Shown piece by piece: positions 8,773 to 16,263 of a DNA stretch of 64,000 nt; the first letter of the stretch is position 1, and each line of letters begins with the position of its first letter. This DNA is from Rhodothermales bacterium (lineage in GTDB: Bacteria > Bacteroidota > Rhodothermia > Rhodothermales > UBA10348): positions 186,001-250,000 of the forward strand of contig JAEPNP010000001.1 of NCBI GenBank assembly GCA_017643395.1, given 5' to 3'. The notes under the pieces were generated by a model. It was not told the origin of the DNA and did no database searches. It saw only the letters and a list, made by a program, of their open reading frames with translations. The position numbers and the translations under genes were made by a program.

Positions 8773-9330
8773 ATGACAATTCTCACCATTTCTGGCAGCC
8801 TGCGGGACGGCTCGTTCAACACCGCTCTCCTGGATGCCGCCGCAGAGGAACTGGGCCATGAGGCTCGCTTCACGCGCTTCGATCCGGGCTCGCTCCCACT
8901 GTACAACGGCGATCTGGACTCGGACGAGCATCGTCCAGAATCGGTACTGGCCCTCGGCGATGCGATCCGGGAAGCCGACGCAGTCCTGTTTGCCACTCCC
9001 GAGTACAATCACGTGATCCCGGGCGTGTTGGCCAATCTCCTGGATTGGGCCTCCCGGCCGCTTGGCGGTACCCCGCCGCTCCGGAACAAGCCGGTGGCCG
9101 TGATCGGCGCATCGCCCGGTTTGGTCGGCACGGCGCGGGCGCAGGATCACCTGAAGTTTGTGCTCATGACCATTGGCGCACGGCCCCTGGGCGGTGCAGG
9201 ACTTCTTGTGGGCGGCGCGCTGTCCAAGTTTGAGGAGGGCAAACTCGTCGATCCCGAAACACGGCGCCGGCTACGCGAGCTCGTGGATCGTCTGATCCGT
9301 CAGGCCCAGGCCAGGCTGGAGGCGGCGTGA
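8773..9330 (+). CDS. NADPH-dependent FMN reductase / quinone reductase family
   Basis: A 185-aa flavodoxin-fold oxidoreductase beginning MTILTISGSLRDGSFN. GSLRxGSxN is the FMN phosphate-binding loop, and ATPEYNHVIPGVLANLLDWA is the second FMN-contacting loop seen in YieF/ChrR-like quinone and chromate reductases. The ATG at 8773 is chosen because the upstream open frame runs through the tandem repeats and encodes no domain. It is the first gene of a four-gene set with a VOC dioxygenase, a carboxylesterase and DoxX. The next gene starts in the TGATG overlap at its stop. A two-electron reduction of quinones, avoiding redox cycling, is the likely job in that context. Confidence 0.88.
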   Translation: MTILTISGSLRDGSFNTALLDAAAEELGHEARFTRFDPGSLPLYNGDLDSDEHRPESVLALGDAIREADAVLFATPEYNHVIPGVLANLLDWASRPLGGTPPLRNKPVAVIGASPGLVGTARAQDHLKFVLMTIGARPLGGAGLLVGGALSKFEEGKLVDPETRRRLRELVDRLIRQAQARLEAA

Positions 9331-10235
9331 TGCGTATTTCAGGCATCCATCACGTGACGGGGATTGCGGGGCCAGCGGCGAAGAATGTCGCTTTCTACAC
9401 GCATGTGCTGGGGCTCAGGCTTGTCAAGCGAACCATTAATTTTGACGACCCCGGCACGTGGCACCTGTACTACGGCAGTGAGACCGGAGAGCCCGGCACC
9501 ATCCTGACCTTCTTCCCCTACGAGCAGGCCAGGCAGGGAAGAGCGGGCAACGGCAATGTTGCTGAAACGTCGATCTCCGTTCAGGACGACGCGCTGGACA
9601 CCTGGTTGGAACGCTTCGCCGAGGTGCGAGGCGCGGGACAACACGGACCGTTTGATTTCCGCCCGATCACGGAGCGATTCGGGGATCGGGTATTGCGTTT
9701 CCGCGATCCCAATGGATTGAATCTTGCGCTGGTCGGCCGATCATCCACACCGGCCCTGGGCTCGTTCGATGGCGTGACCCTGCAGGTATCTGAGACCGAA
9801 CCGACGGCTCGCCTGCTTGAGGAGGTTTTGGGTCTTGAACGAGGCGCCGAGGAAGGCGCCCGGACGCGCTTTCTGACCGGGAATGGCAGTCGCGTTGATC
9901 TCGAAACCGGTACGGACCTTCCCCGCATGGGAGCGGGCACGATCCATCACGTGGCGTTTCGCGTGGCGAACGATGAGGAGCAGCTGGCCTGGCGGGAGCG
10001 CGTGATCTCGGCCGGCATCCCCGTTACCGAAGTGAAGGACCGCAACTACTTTCGAAGCATCTATTTCAGGGAGCCGGGTGGCGTGTTGTTCGAGATCGCC
10101 ACGGACCCTCCTGGATTCACGGTGGACGAGTCCGTACAATCTCTCGGGCAAACGCTGAAACTGCCTGATTGGCTGGAGCCACACCGCTCCCGCATCGAGC
10201 AGCGACTCCCCTCCCTGGACAGCGTGCCTGCCTGA
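9330..10235 (+). CDS. Ring-cleaving dioxygenase of the VOC superfamily (MhqO/MhqE-like)
   Basis: A 301-aa protein with two tandem glyoxalase/bleomycin-resistance (VOC) modules. The first starts ISGIHHVTGIAG and the second GTIHHVAFRVAND. The metal ligands are expected to be the His of IHHVTG/IHHVAF and the Glu in YFREPGGVLFEIATD. This layout matches the MhqA/MhqO/MhqE group, Fe(II)-dependent extradiol-type enzymes that act on hydroquinones. The ATG at 9330 overlaps the upstream TGA (TGATG); a GTG at 9327 is also possible. Family assignment is strong, while the exact substrate (methylhydroquinone, catechol-like) is inferred from the neighbours. Confidence 0.88.
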   Translation: MRISGIHHVTGIAGPAAKNVAFYTHVLGLRLVKRTINFDDPGTWHLYYGSETGEPGTILTFFPYEQARQGRAGNGNVAETSISVQDDALDTWLERFAEVRGAGQHGPFDFRPITERFGDRVLRFRDPNGLNLALVGRSSTPALGSFDGVTLQVSETEPTARLLEEVLGLERGAEEGARTRFLTGNGSRVDLETGTDLPRMGAGTIHHVAFRVANDEEQLAWRERVISAGIPVTEVKDRNYFRSIYFREPGGVLFEIATDPPGFTVDESVQSLGQTLKLPDWLEPHRSRIEQRLPSLDSVPA

Positions 10236-10262
10236 TTACCGCCGTCCAGCCCCCCGGACTGC

Positions 10263-10964
10263 ATGCTGACGACAGATTCGCTTCCACACAGGGCGAGCCC
10301 GATCAGGAGGTCGGGCCCGCCGGTGGCGGCTGCAGAAGCAGCCGTCATTCTATTGCATGGGCGTGGGGCGACGGCAGAGTCCATGTTCGAGTTCGAGCGC
10401 CTTCTGGACCTTGACGACAAGGTGGCCTGGATTGCGCCGCAGGCTGATCAAAACACCTGGTACCCCAATTCCTTCCTGGCACCGCTGAGCCACAATCAGC
10501 CATACCTGGCAGGGGCCCTTGCGCGCATCGACGAGGTCGTGGAAAGCGTGCTTGTGGAAGGCGTGGCCGCGGAGCGCATCGCCCTCCTGGGGTTCTCACA
10601 GGGCGCCTGCCTGGCGCTGGAGTACGCGGCGCGGTTCGGCAGAAACCTCGGCGCCGTAATCGCCCTGAGTGGCGGGCTCATCGGCACGGTGCAGAAGCGC
10701 GATGTCCGCCCGCCTGACGACAAAGAGTTTCAGTATCCGGGACGGCTCGACGGCGTGCCGTTCTTCCTTGGGTGCAGTGATGTTGATGCCCACATCCCGC
10801 TGGCCCGAGTGGAAAGGTCGGCTGCAGTCCTCAAGGACCTGGGGGCGGAGGTGGAGGCCAGAATCTATCCGGGGATGGGACACACGGTGAACGCCGACGA
10901 GATTCGCATGGCGCGGGATCTTCTGGCGCGTTGTTGTGCGAAGGGTGCGAACGGGTTACAATGA
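10263..10964 (+). CDS. Phospholipase/carboxylesterase family hydrolase (MhqD-like)
   Basis: An alpha/beta hydrolase of 233 aa. AAVILLHGRGATAESM supplies the oxyanion-hole HGRG, LLGFSQGACLALEYA the nucleophile elbow G-F-S-Q-G, and YPGMGHTV the catalytic His; the acid is probably the Asp in GCSDVDAHIPL. It belongs to the YtaP/MhqD type of predicted carboxylesterases. In Bacillus mhqD sits beside an mhqE dioxygenase, the same pairing as here, so it may hydrolyse ring-cleavage products or quinone esters. The first ~22 residues are not part of the fold, so the start could be slightly downstream. Confidence 0.85.
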   Translation: MLTTDSLPHRASPIRRSGPPVAAAEAAVILLHGRGATAESMFEFERLLDLDDKVAWIAPQADQNTWYPNSFLAPLSHNQPYLAGALARIDEVVESVLVEGVAAERIALLGFSQGACLALEYAARFGRNLGAVIALSGGLIGTVQKRDVRPPDDKEFQYPGRLDGVPFFLGCSDVDAHIPLARVERSAAVLKDLGAEVEARIYPGMGHTVNADEIRMARDLLARCCAKGANGLQ

Positions 10965-11022
10965 GGAAGCACGGCGTCCCCGGCCGTTCTTTCCCGTCTG
11001 AACCCAACCGACACCCGTCGCC

Positions 11023-11442
11023 ATGAAACACTTGCCAGTGATCGGCCGGGTCCTGTTTTCAGTTCCATTCATCCTGATGGGGCTGAATCACCTGGTCAAC
11101 GCATACCTGCTCACCAACGCGGTTCCTTCTTTCCTGCCCGCGGAGATGCTTGTGGTGAGAGCGACGGGAATATTGCTTCTGCTCGGTGGCCTCGCCATTC
11201 TGGCGGGCTATCGGGCTCACCTGGCAGCACTGATTCTGGGCATCTTCCTCATGATGACGGCCCTTCTGGTGCACCTTCCCGAGTACCTGGGCTCCGAAAC
11301 GGCCGTCATGGGCATCAACCCGTTCCTGCACATGGTGAAGGATTTCGGGTTGGGAGGGGCTGCCTTCTTCCTCTACACGATCTGGGTCACCCAGCCGTCC
11401 AAGGCTGTGGTTGCCGGCACTGCTACCCCGGCTACGGCTTGA
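11023..11442 (+). CDS. DoxX family membrane protein (MhqP-like)
   Basis: A 139-aa polytopic protein with four predicted helices. It begins HLPVIGRVLFSVPFILMGLNHL, the typical DoxX opening. DoxX/MhqP proteins are small membrane oxidoreductase-associated components linked to thiosulfate or quinone metabolism; in Bacillus mhqP is the third gene of mhqNOP. Here it closes an operon with a flavin reductase, an MhqO-like dioxygenase and an MhqD-like esterase, which makes a quinone-stress role likely. The stop abuts the stop of the convergent GMC oxidoreductase. Confidence 0.85.
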   Translation: MKHLPVIGRVLFSVPFILMGLNHLVNAYLLTNAVPSFLPAEMLVVRATGILLLLGGLAILAGYRAHLAALILGIFLMMTALLVHLPEYLGSETAVMGINPFLHMVKDFGLGGAAFFLYTIWVTQPSKAVVAGTATPATA

Positions 11443-13149
11443 TCAGATCCTGATGTCTCCCCGGCGCAGGGCCGTGACCGCGTGGTCCACGGCCCTCGCC
11501 GTGAGGGCCATGTAAGTGATCGATGGGTTCTGCACGGCGCTTGACGTCATGCAGGCACCGTCGGTGACGAACAGGTTCGGCACCTCGTGTGCCTGATTCC
11601 ATCCGTTCAGCACGGACGTGCGCGGATCCCGACCCATGCGCGCGGTGCCCATTTCGTGTATGGCGAAGCCTTGTGGGTTGTCGTCGATGTAGTCCTCGGA
11701 AGAGACGTCGTCGAAGCCGCACGCGTTGAGCATTTCCTCAGCGGATGAGGCCATCTCGGAGCGCATCGCCCGTTCATTGGGTCCCCAGTCGGCATCCATG
11801 ACCAGGACGGGCAGGCCCCATTGGTCCTCCTCACTGGAGAGGTAGACCCGGTTGGTGTGGTCCGGCAGACACTCGCCGTAGCCCCACAGCACCATGTGCC
11901 AGCGACCCGGAGTGCGCAGTCCGTGCTTGAATGCCTCTCCGACGCCGGCCTGCGACATGCCGCGGCCCCAATCGTCGCGGTACGAACTGCCCTGGTAGGC
12001 GTATCCTCGCACAAACTCGTCGGTTCGTGAAGCCGCATCCAGGTTTCGCCAGCGCGGGATGTAGATGCCGTTGGGCCGCACACCTTCATAGTAGGAGTCG
12101 GCGAAGTCGTCGGATGAGGCGTAGCCATGCACGCCCATGTGGTGATCCATCAGGTTGTGACCCAATTCTCCACTGCCGTTGGCGATGCCGTCCGGGAAAC
12201 GGTTGGAGGTGGAGTTGAGCATGACCTGCGTCGACGCCAGAGCCGACGCGCAGAGAAAGACCACACCGCCATAAACCTCGCGCATCTGGCCGGTCTCCTT
12301 GTCCACGACGCGTACACCCGAGACACGGTCGCGCTCGGAGTCGTATATCAGACTGTGGACCAGGCTGTCGGCCTCCAGCGTCAGGTTGCCAGTGCGCATG
12401 GCGGCCGGAAGCGTGACACTGAGGCTCGAGAAGTAGGAGGCGCTGGAGCAGCCGCGCTCGCACGTTCCGCAGTAGTGACAGGCGGCCCGGCCGTTGAGAG
12501 GTTCGGTCAGCACCGCGCTGCGCCCGATGGTGAGCAGTCGCTCGGGAAACGCCTGGGAGATGCGCGCGCGGGCGTGCTTCTCCATGGCCGTCAGCTCCAT
12601 CGGCTTCTGGAATACGCCGTCCGGCAGCTGCGGAAGGCCTTCTGCCTGGCCAGAGACTCCGACGAAGCGCTCCACGTAGTCGTACCAGGGGGCGATGTCG
12701 TTGTAGCGGATCGGCCAATCCACGCCGTGCCCATCCTTCAGATTGGCCTCGAAATCCAGGTCACTCCAGCGGTAGACCTGACGGGCCCAAAGCAGAGACC
12801 GGCCACCCACCTGATCGCCGCGGATCCATCGGTACGGGCGATCGGCGCGATAGGGGTTCTCCCTGTCATTGATGAAGAACTGTTTGGTGGCCTCCGAAAA
12901 CAGGTACACGTCCTTGCCGACCGCGTATTCGGTCTCGGCCTCGATCTGGTTGACCCGGCCCCGAAGGGGAAGCTCCCAGGGACGCTTGTGCTCCGTGACG
13001 TAGTCGCGGATGTGTTCGATGCTGCGACCGCGCTCCAGAACCAGCGTCTTCAGGCCCTTCTCGCAAAGCTCCTTGGCGGCCCAGCCGCCTGTCATGCCGG
13101 AGCCGACCACGATGGCATCGTACTCATTGCGGGTGTGCACTGCCGTCAT
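11443..13149 (-). CDS. GMC family oxidoreductase (gluconate 2-dehydrogenase alpha-like)
   Basis: An FAD-dependent dehydrogenase of 568 aa. The dinucleotide-binding loop DAIVVGSGMTGGWAAKEL is near the N-terminus, followed by VLERG. RGDQVGGRSLLWARQ is the GMC signature 1 region. CHYCGTCERGCS is the Cys-rich insertion seen in the gluconate/2-keto-dehydrogenase branch. The C-terminal IHEMGTARMGRDPRTSVLN and NPSITYMAL blocks carry the expected catalytic His. The ATG at 13149 overlaps the upstream stop by ATGA, which favours it over a GTG six bases earlier. It is co-translated with the small-subunit gene. It probably oxidises a sugar or alcohol in the periplasm and passes electrons to a cytochrome c not encoded here. 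The substrate is unknown. Confidence 0.92.
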   Translation of the reverse strand: MTAVHTRNEYDAIVVGSGMTGGWAAKELCEKGLKTLVLERGRSIEHIRDYVTEHKRPWELPLRGRVNQIEAETEYAVGKDVYLFSEATKQFFINDRENPYRADRPYRWIRGDQVGGRSLLWARQVYRWSDLDFEANLKDGHGVDWPIRYNDIAPWYDYVERFVGVSGQAEGLPQLPDGVFQKPMELTAMEKHARARISQAFPERLLTIGRSAVLTEPLNGRAACHYCGTCERGCSSASYFSSLSVTLPAAMRTGNLTLEADSLVHSLIYDSERDRVSGVRVVDKETGQMREVYGGVVFLCASALASTQVMLNSTSNRFPDGIANGSGELGHNLMDHHMGVHGYASSDDFADSYYEGVRPNGIYIPRWRNLDAASRTDEFVRGYAYQGSSYRDDWGRGMSQAGVGEAFKHGLRTPGRWHMVLWGYGECLPDHTNRVYLSSEEDQWGLPVLVMDADWGPNERAMRSEMASSAEEMLNACGFDDVSSEDYIDDNPQGFAIHEMGTARMGRDPRTSVLNGWNQAHEVPNLFVTDGACMTSSAVQNPSITYMALTARAVDHAVTALRRGDIRI

Positions 13150-13697
13150 GCCCACGTCCTCCCTTCGAGAGGGATGTCGCCGCGATACTGTCCCATGGGC
13201 GTCGGTCGAAGCTCCTCCGACTCGGCGATCTGTGACGTGTAGTATCCCGCCACGACCAACTCCTTGACGCGTCTGTAGGCCTGAATGTCGCTGAAATCCG
13301 CCCCCATTTCCCGCGGCCCCGGATCCTGTTCGAAGGCCTGGGAGTCGAGAGTCACCAGGCTGGGCATGTCGATGAGACCCTGCTCATCTTCCAGGCGCCG
13401 CCGAAGCGGCGGCACTGCACTTCGAAATGCATTTAACTCTGGTGTCGGGTAGTATCCGACCAGCATGGCGTCTATGAACTCGTCGACGCCCGCGGCCAGG
13501 GCTCCCGCAGTGTCCGTTTGTGGAATGATGGCCTCCGCCAGCCGGCCCATAAATCGATATTCGTCCGTTGCCAGCGCGCGAGGCTGATAGCTCCCGCCAC
13601 CGGCACGGCATCCCGCCAGCAGGCCTGCGGCCGTAGGGGCCGATATCGCTGCGCCAAGCAACAGCGAAATCCGGCGAAGTGCGTCTCTGCGATCCAT
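13146..13697 (-). CDS. Gluconate 2-dehydrogenase subunit 3 family protein
   Basis: A 183-aa exported partner of the GMC oxidoreductase. It starts MDRRDALRRISLLLGAAISA, with twin arginines and a hydrophobic core as in Tat signals, and a lipobox-like LLAGC follows. The motif RFMGRLAEAIIPQTDTAGALAAGVDEFIDAML is diagnostic of the gluconate_2-dh3 family, as is the C-terminal YRRVKELVVAGYYTS. The folded holo-flavoprotein is thought to be exported through this subunit's Tat signal. The two genes overlap by 4 bp and form the operon. The GC-rich repeat block begins just upstream of the start codon. Confidence 0.9.
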   Translation of the reverse strand: MDRRDALRRISLLLGAAISAPTAAGLLAGCRAGGGSYQPRALATDEYRFMGRLAEAIIPQTDTAGALAAGVDEFIDAMLVGYYPTPELNAFRSAVPPLRRRLEDEQGLIDMPSLVTLDSQAFEQDPGPREMGADFSDIQAYRRVKELVVAGYYTSQIAESEELRPTPMGQYRGDIPLEGRTWA

Positions 13698-13714
13698 TAC
13701 GAAAGCTAGCGGCA

Positions 13715-14010
13715 GGTGCCGGCGGGGGCAAGGGCGCTGGCCGCAGGCGGGTGGGCGGGGGCGGTCCTCGGCGGCAGCGGCGGTTCTGGGCGGCGGTCCC
13801 CGGCGGCAGCGGCGGCGGTCCTCGCCGGCAGCGGCGGCGGTCCTCGCCGGCCGGCTCCAGCCTCGGCGACCGCGGCGGCGGCGGCGGTCACCGGCGGTCC
13901 TCGGCGGCCGCGGCGGCGGCGGCGGTCACCGGCGGTCCTCGGCGGCCGCGGCCCCAGCACCGGCAGCCGTCCTCGGCGGCTCCGGCCCCAGCACCAGCCT
14001 CGGCAACCGC
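13715..14010. repeat. GC-rich low-complexity tandem repeat block A
   Basis: First part of an ~815-bp gene-free gap. It contains a perfect 22-bp tandem pair (13805-13826 and 13827-13848) and a longer repeat of 38-bp period around 13870-13945, built from GGCGG, CCTCGGCGG and GTCACCGG blocks. Open frames cross it on both strands (13679-14644 plus, 13706-14197 minus), but they encode only Arg/Ala/Pro/Gly low complexity and have no domain, so I do not call genes. No promoter or RNA is recognisable. Confidence 0.7.
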
Positions 14011-14035
14011 GGCGGCAGCACCTGCCGTCTCCCAC

Positions 14036-14164
14036 ATGGAATACCACTGGCCGATTCCACCTAAGGCCCCATCGACACCCGAGCCGAGTCGAAAAGCACC
14101 ACGCAATTCCATGTCGCGCCGGGCTGAGCTCCGCGCCGAGTGGAAGCGGGCCCGAGGATTCCAC
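14036..14164. repeat. Three 25-bp palindromes at exact 52-bp spacing (array 1)
   Basis: Copies at 14036-14060, 14088-14112 and 14140-14164. The consensus is GTGGAAT, 11 variable bases, ATTCCAC. The first copy has left arm ATGGAAT, the second is decayed (GTCGAAA ... ATTCCAT), and in the third only the last base of the left arm differs (GTGGAAG). The two 27-bp inter-repeats differ mostly but both end in GCCGA. The same element occurs at 34021-34148. It is not CRISPR, because the palindromes vary and the spacers are partly alike. Confidence 0.8.
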
Positions 14165-14190
14165 GTCCGGCCGGGTGCGGCAACCCACCA

Positions 14191-14407
14191 GGCCCACCCC
14201 GCATGCCGGCCGCTAGCGCCGACAACGCGCCCGGAAAGCGCCGCGAAAGCCCCTCACACGCCGGCCGCGCAAGACCGTCCCCAACCAGGCCCAGCCCGCA
14301 TGCCCGCCGCTGGCGCCGACAACGCGCCCGCACAGAGCCGCGAGAGCCGCGAGAGCCGCGAGCGCCGCGAGAGCCCTCACCCGCCGGCCGCACAAGACCG
14401 CCCCCAC
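14191..14407. repeat. Duplicated ~100-bp GC-rich segment with GAGCCGC microrepeats
   Basis: Two imperfect direct copies, about 14191-14283 and 14289-14407. Each runs from GCCCA(C/G)CCCGCATGC through CGCCGACAACGCGCCCG to CGCCGGCCG and CAAGACCG. The second copy is longer because it contains four GAGAGCCGC-like microrepeats (14335-14375). The segment ends ~100 bp before the lipoprotein gene at 14515. No coding evidence was seen. Confidence 0.65.
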
Positions 14408-14514
14408 CCCCAACCCGGAAAATCCAAAACCGCCGAGCGACCGGTCGCCTCGGGCCTCGTACCGTTCGGAAACCACGGTGGAGGCGGCTCAGCACCCGCG
14501 CCTAGATTCCGGCC

Positions 14515-15441
14515 ATGGCACGTCTGGCGCTCTTGCTACTCGTTCTGCTGTCGACGACCGGCTGCTCGGACACCGCGTTCGATCCGTTCGACAACGACCA
14601 GAGGTACTTCACGATCTACGGGTTCCTCGACCAGCTTGAGGTGAACCACTCTGTCCGGGTGATCGCTGTCACACGGAATGCTGAGAACATCCTCACGCCC
14701 ACGGAGGACAACCGCATCGACGCGCGAGTCTTCTCGACGGATCTGACCACGGGCGACGTTCGGGAATGGACGCATGACTTTCAGAGGCTGGAGGACGGCA
14801 CCTACGGTCACGTTTTCCGATCGCGATTCATCGTGCAGCCAGGACGGCGTTACAGGCTTGAAGTGGTGCGACAGGACGAGAAGATGGCCTGGGCAGAAAC
14901 CCAGGTTCCGACCATACCGGACGCAGCGCTGGTCCAGCGCAACGAGCCCGTTTTCAACGCGGACTCTACACAGGCAAACATGCGCCTCACCATTCCGCGC
15001 ATCGCCTCGCCCTGGGACATCAACGCCATCTACCTGATGCACAACCAGAACAACGGCTCCAGACCTGGAGGGGGCGCGCTGCAGGCCTACATGCTGGTCC
15101 CCTACGGCCGTTCGGGATCACGCATGCCGGACGGCAGCTGGGAGGTGGTGTTCGACCTGACAAAGGACACGCGCGAAATCCGCCAGCGCGTAGCAGATTT
15201 TCGGGCCGCGGGCGCGTACGACAACACACCGGAGACGGCCACTGCGATGGGCATTCAGGTGCGCATCCTGGACCAGTGGTGGGATCCGCCCGAAGGCAAC
15301 TTCGACCCGGAAGTCCTGGCCCAGCCGGGTACCATGAGCAACGTGGTCCAGGGATATGGACTGTGGGGGTCCATCGGCATCTATCGGCAGGAGTGGGCCG
15401 TTCCGCGCGAACTCGCCCGTGCCCTGGGATATGAGTGGTAG
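14515..15441 (+). CDS. DUF4249-like lipoprotein
   Basis: A 308-aa exported lipoprotein starting MARLALLLLVLLSTTGCSD (lipobox TTGC). Its plan follows DUF4249 of Bacteroidota: an early IYGFLDQ strand, a mid section with RYRLEVVRQDEKMAWAETQVP, and a C-terminal LWGSIGIYRQEWAVP. DUF4249 proteins normally sit next to TonB-dependent receptors as outer-membrane accessory lipoproteins. Here there is no receptor beside it, only the repeat block upstream and another lipoprotein downstream, so it is either an orphan or a distant relative. Function unknown. The ATG at 14515 is chosen because it gives a clean signal peptide. Confidence 0.6.
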   Translation: MARLALLLLVLLSTTGCSDTAFDPFDNDQRYFTIYGFLDQLEVNHSVRVIAVTRNAENILTPTEDNRIDARVFSTDLTTGDVREWTHDFQRLEDGTYGHVFRSRFIVQPGRRYRLEVVRQDEKMAWAETQVPTIPDAALVQRNEPVFNADSTQANMRLTIPRIASPWDINAIYLMHNQNNGSRPGGGALQAYMLVPYGRSGSRMPDGSWEVVFDLTKDTREIRQRVADFRAAGAYDNTPETATAMGIQVRILDQWWDPPEGNFDPEVLAQPGTMSNVVQGYGLWGSIGIYRQEWAVPRELARALGYEW

Positions 15442-15636
15442 CGTGCGGTAAGCGGCTGCACGTTTAGGCATCTCCCTGATTGCCGGAGCCCGAGGAACGA
15501 CCATATGTTGATCCATCCGCGCTGCCGCCCGCCACCGATCCGTTGCCGGTTGCCCCTCGAACCGCCACGCCGCGCTGGAACAAGACGGACCCCATCGGCG
15601 GGCCGAGCGCTCCCTCAACACCGAATCTCACAGAAC

Positions 15637-16212
15637 ATGTCGTCGCGACTACTACTTACCGCTTTCCTCCTCCTCGGCCTGACCGCCTGCCAGGGCGCTG
15701 ATGACGCCGATACGTCGGCCGAGGCGCCGGCCACTGAAGAAGCCGCTCCGGCGGAAGCACCCACGCCACAGATTGCCCTCAACCTTTCCGGAGAGGGTCT
15801 GCAGGTCGTCGTCCTGCAGAACGCCAGCACGCGGGACATCAACTTCGGGGCCAGCAGCTCTCAGCTGTTGACCGTCGTGGAAACCAACTTCGGGCCGGCT
15901 GCGGAGGACATGATGAATGACGAGTGTGGTCTCCGGGTGATGCGTTGGGATTCGGGCCTGACACTCTATTTCTCCGATGACGCATTCGCGGGATGGTCCG
16001 CCCGGGACACGGACGGCTCCCTGACGACCATGGCCGGCATTGGCCCCGGCTCAACCCGAGCGGAACTGAGCGATGCACTCGCTGCCGAATTCCAGGACAG
16101 CAGCGTCGGCCCCATGTTCATGGCCGGAGGCCTGAATGGCACGCTGACCGGCGACACCGATGAGGATACCGTCGACGTCCTCTTCGCCGGTTCGACCTGC
16201 GTCGCCACCTGA
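15637..16212 (+). CDS. Hypothetical lipoprotein
   Basis: 191 aa from the ATG at 15637, with signal peptide SRLLLTAFLLLGLTAC and then an Ala/Glu/Pro-rich linker (residues ~25-50). The remaining ~140 residues have a compact look: SGEGLQVVVLQNASTRDINFG, a single Cys in NDECGLRVM and a second near the C-terminus (GSTCVAT), which could form a disulfide. IGPGSTRAELSDAL is reminiscent of SmpA/PepSY-style start motifs, but I do not assign a family. The longer open frame from 15505 lacks a signal peptide and is not used. Function unknown. Confidence 0.7.
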   Translation: MSSRLLLTAFLLLGLTACQGADDADTSAEAPATEEAAPAEAPTPQIALNLSGEGLQVVVLQNASTRDINFGASSSQLLTVVETNFGPAAEDMMNDECGLRVMRWDSGLTLYFSDDAFAGWSARDTDGSLTTMAGIGPGSTRAELSDALAAEFQDSSVGPMFMAGGLNGTLTGDTDEDTVDVLFAGSTCVAT

Positions 16213-16263
16213 TGTCGTAGCGGTCAGCCCGCCCGCGCGCACAGGCCGCGGGCGGGCGACCGG

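Noticed and set aside
14036-14164. CRISPR array (25-bp repeats, 27-bp spacers)
   Set aside because: Only three repeats per array, arms differ between copies, inter-repeats are partly similar, and no cas gene is in the window. The same element is found in another intergenic gap.
13679-14644. Long plus-strand frame of 321 codons in the GC repeat block
   Set aside because: Low-complexity Arg/Ala/Pro product, overlaps the start of the real lipoprotein gene, frame exists because GC-rich DNA has few stops.
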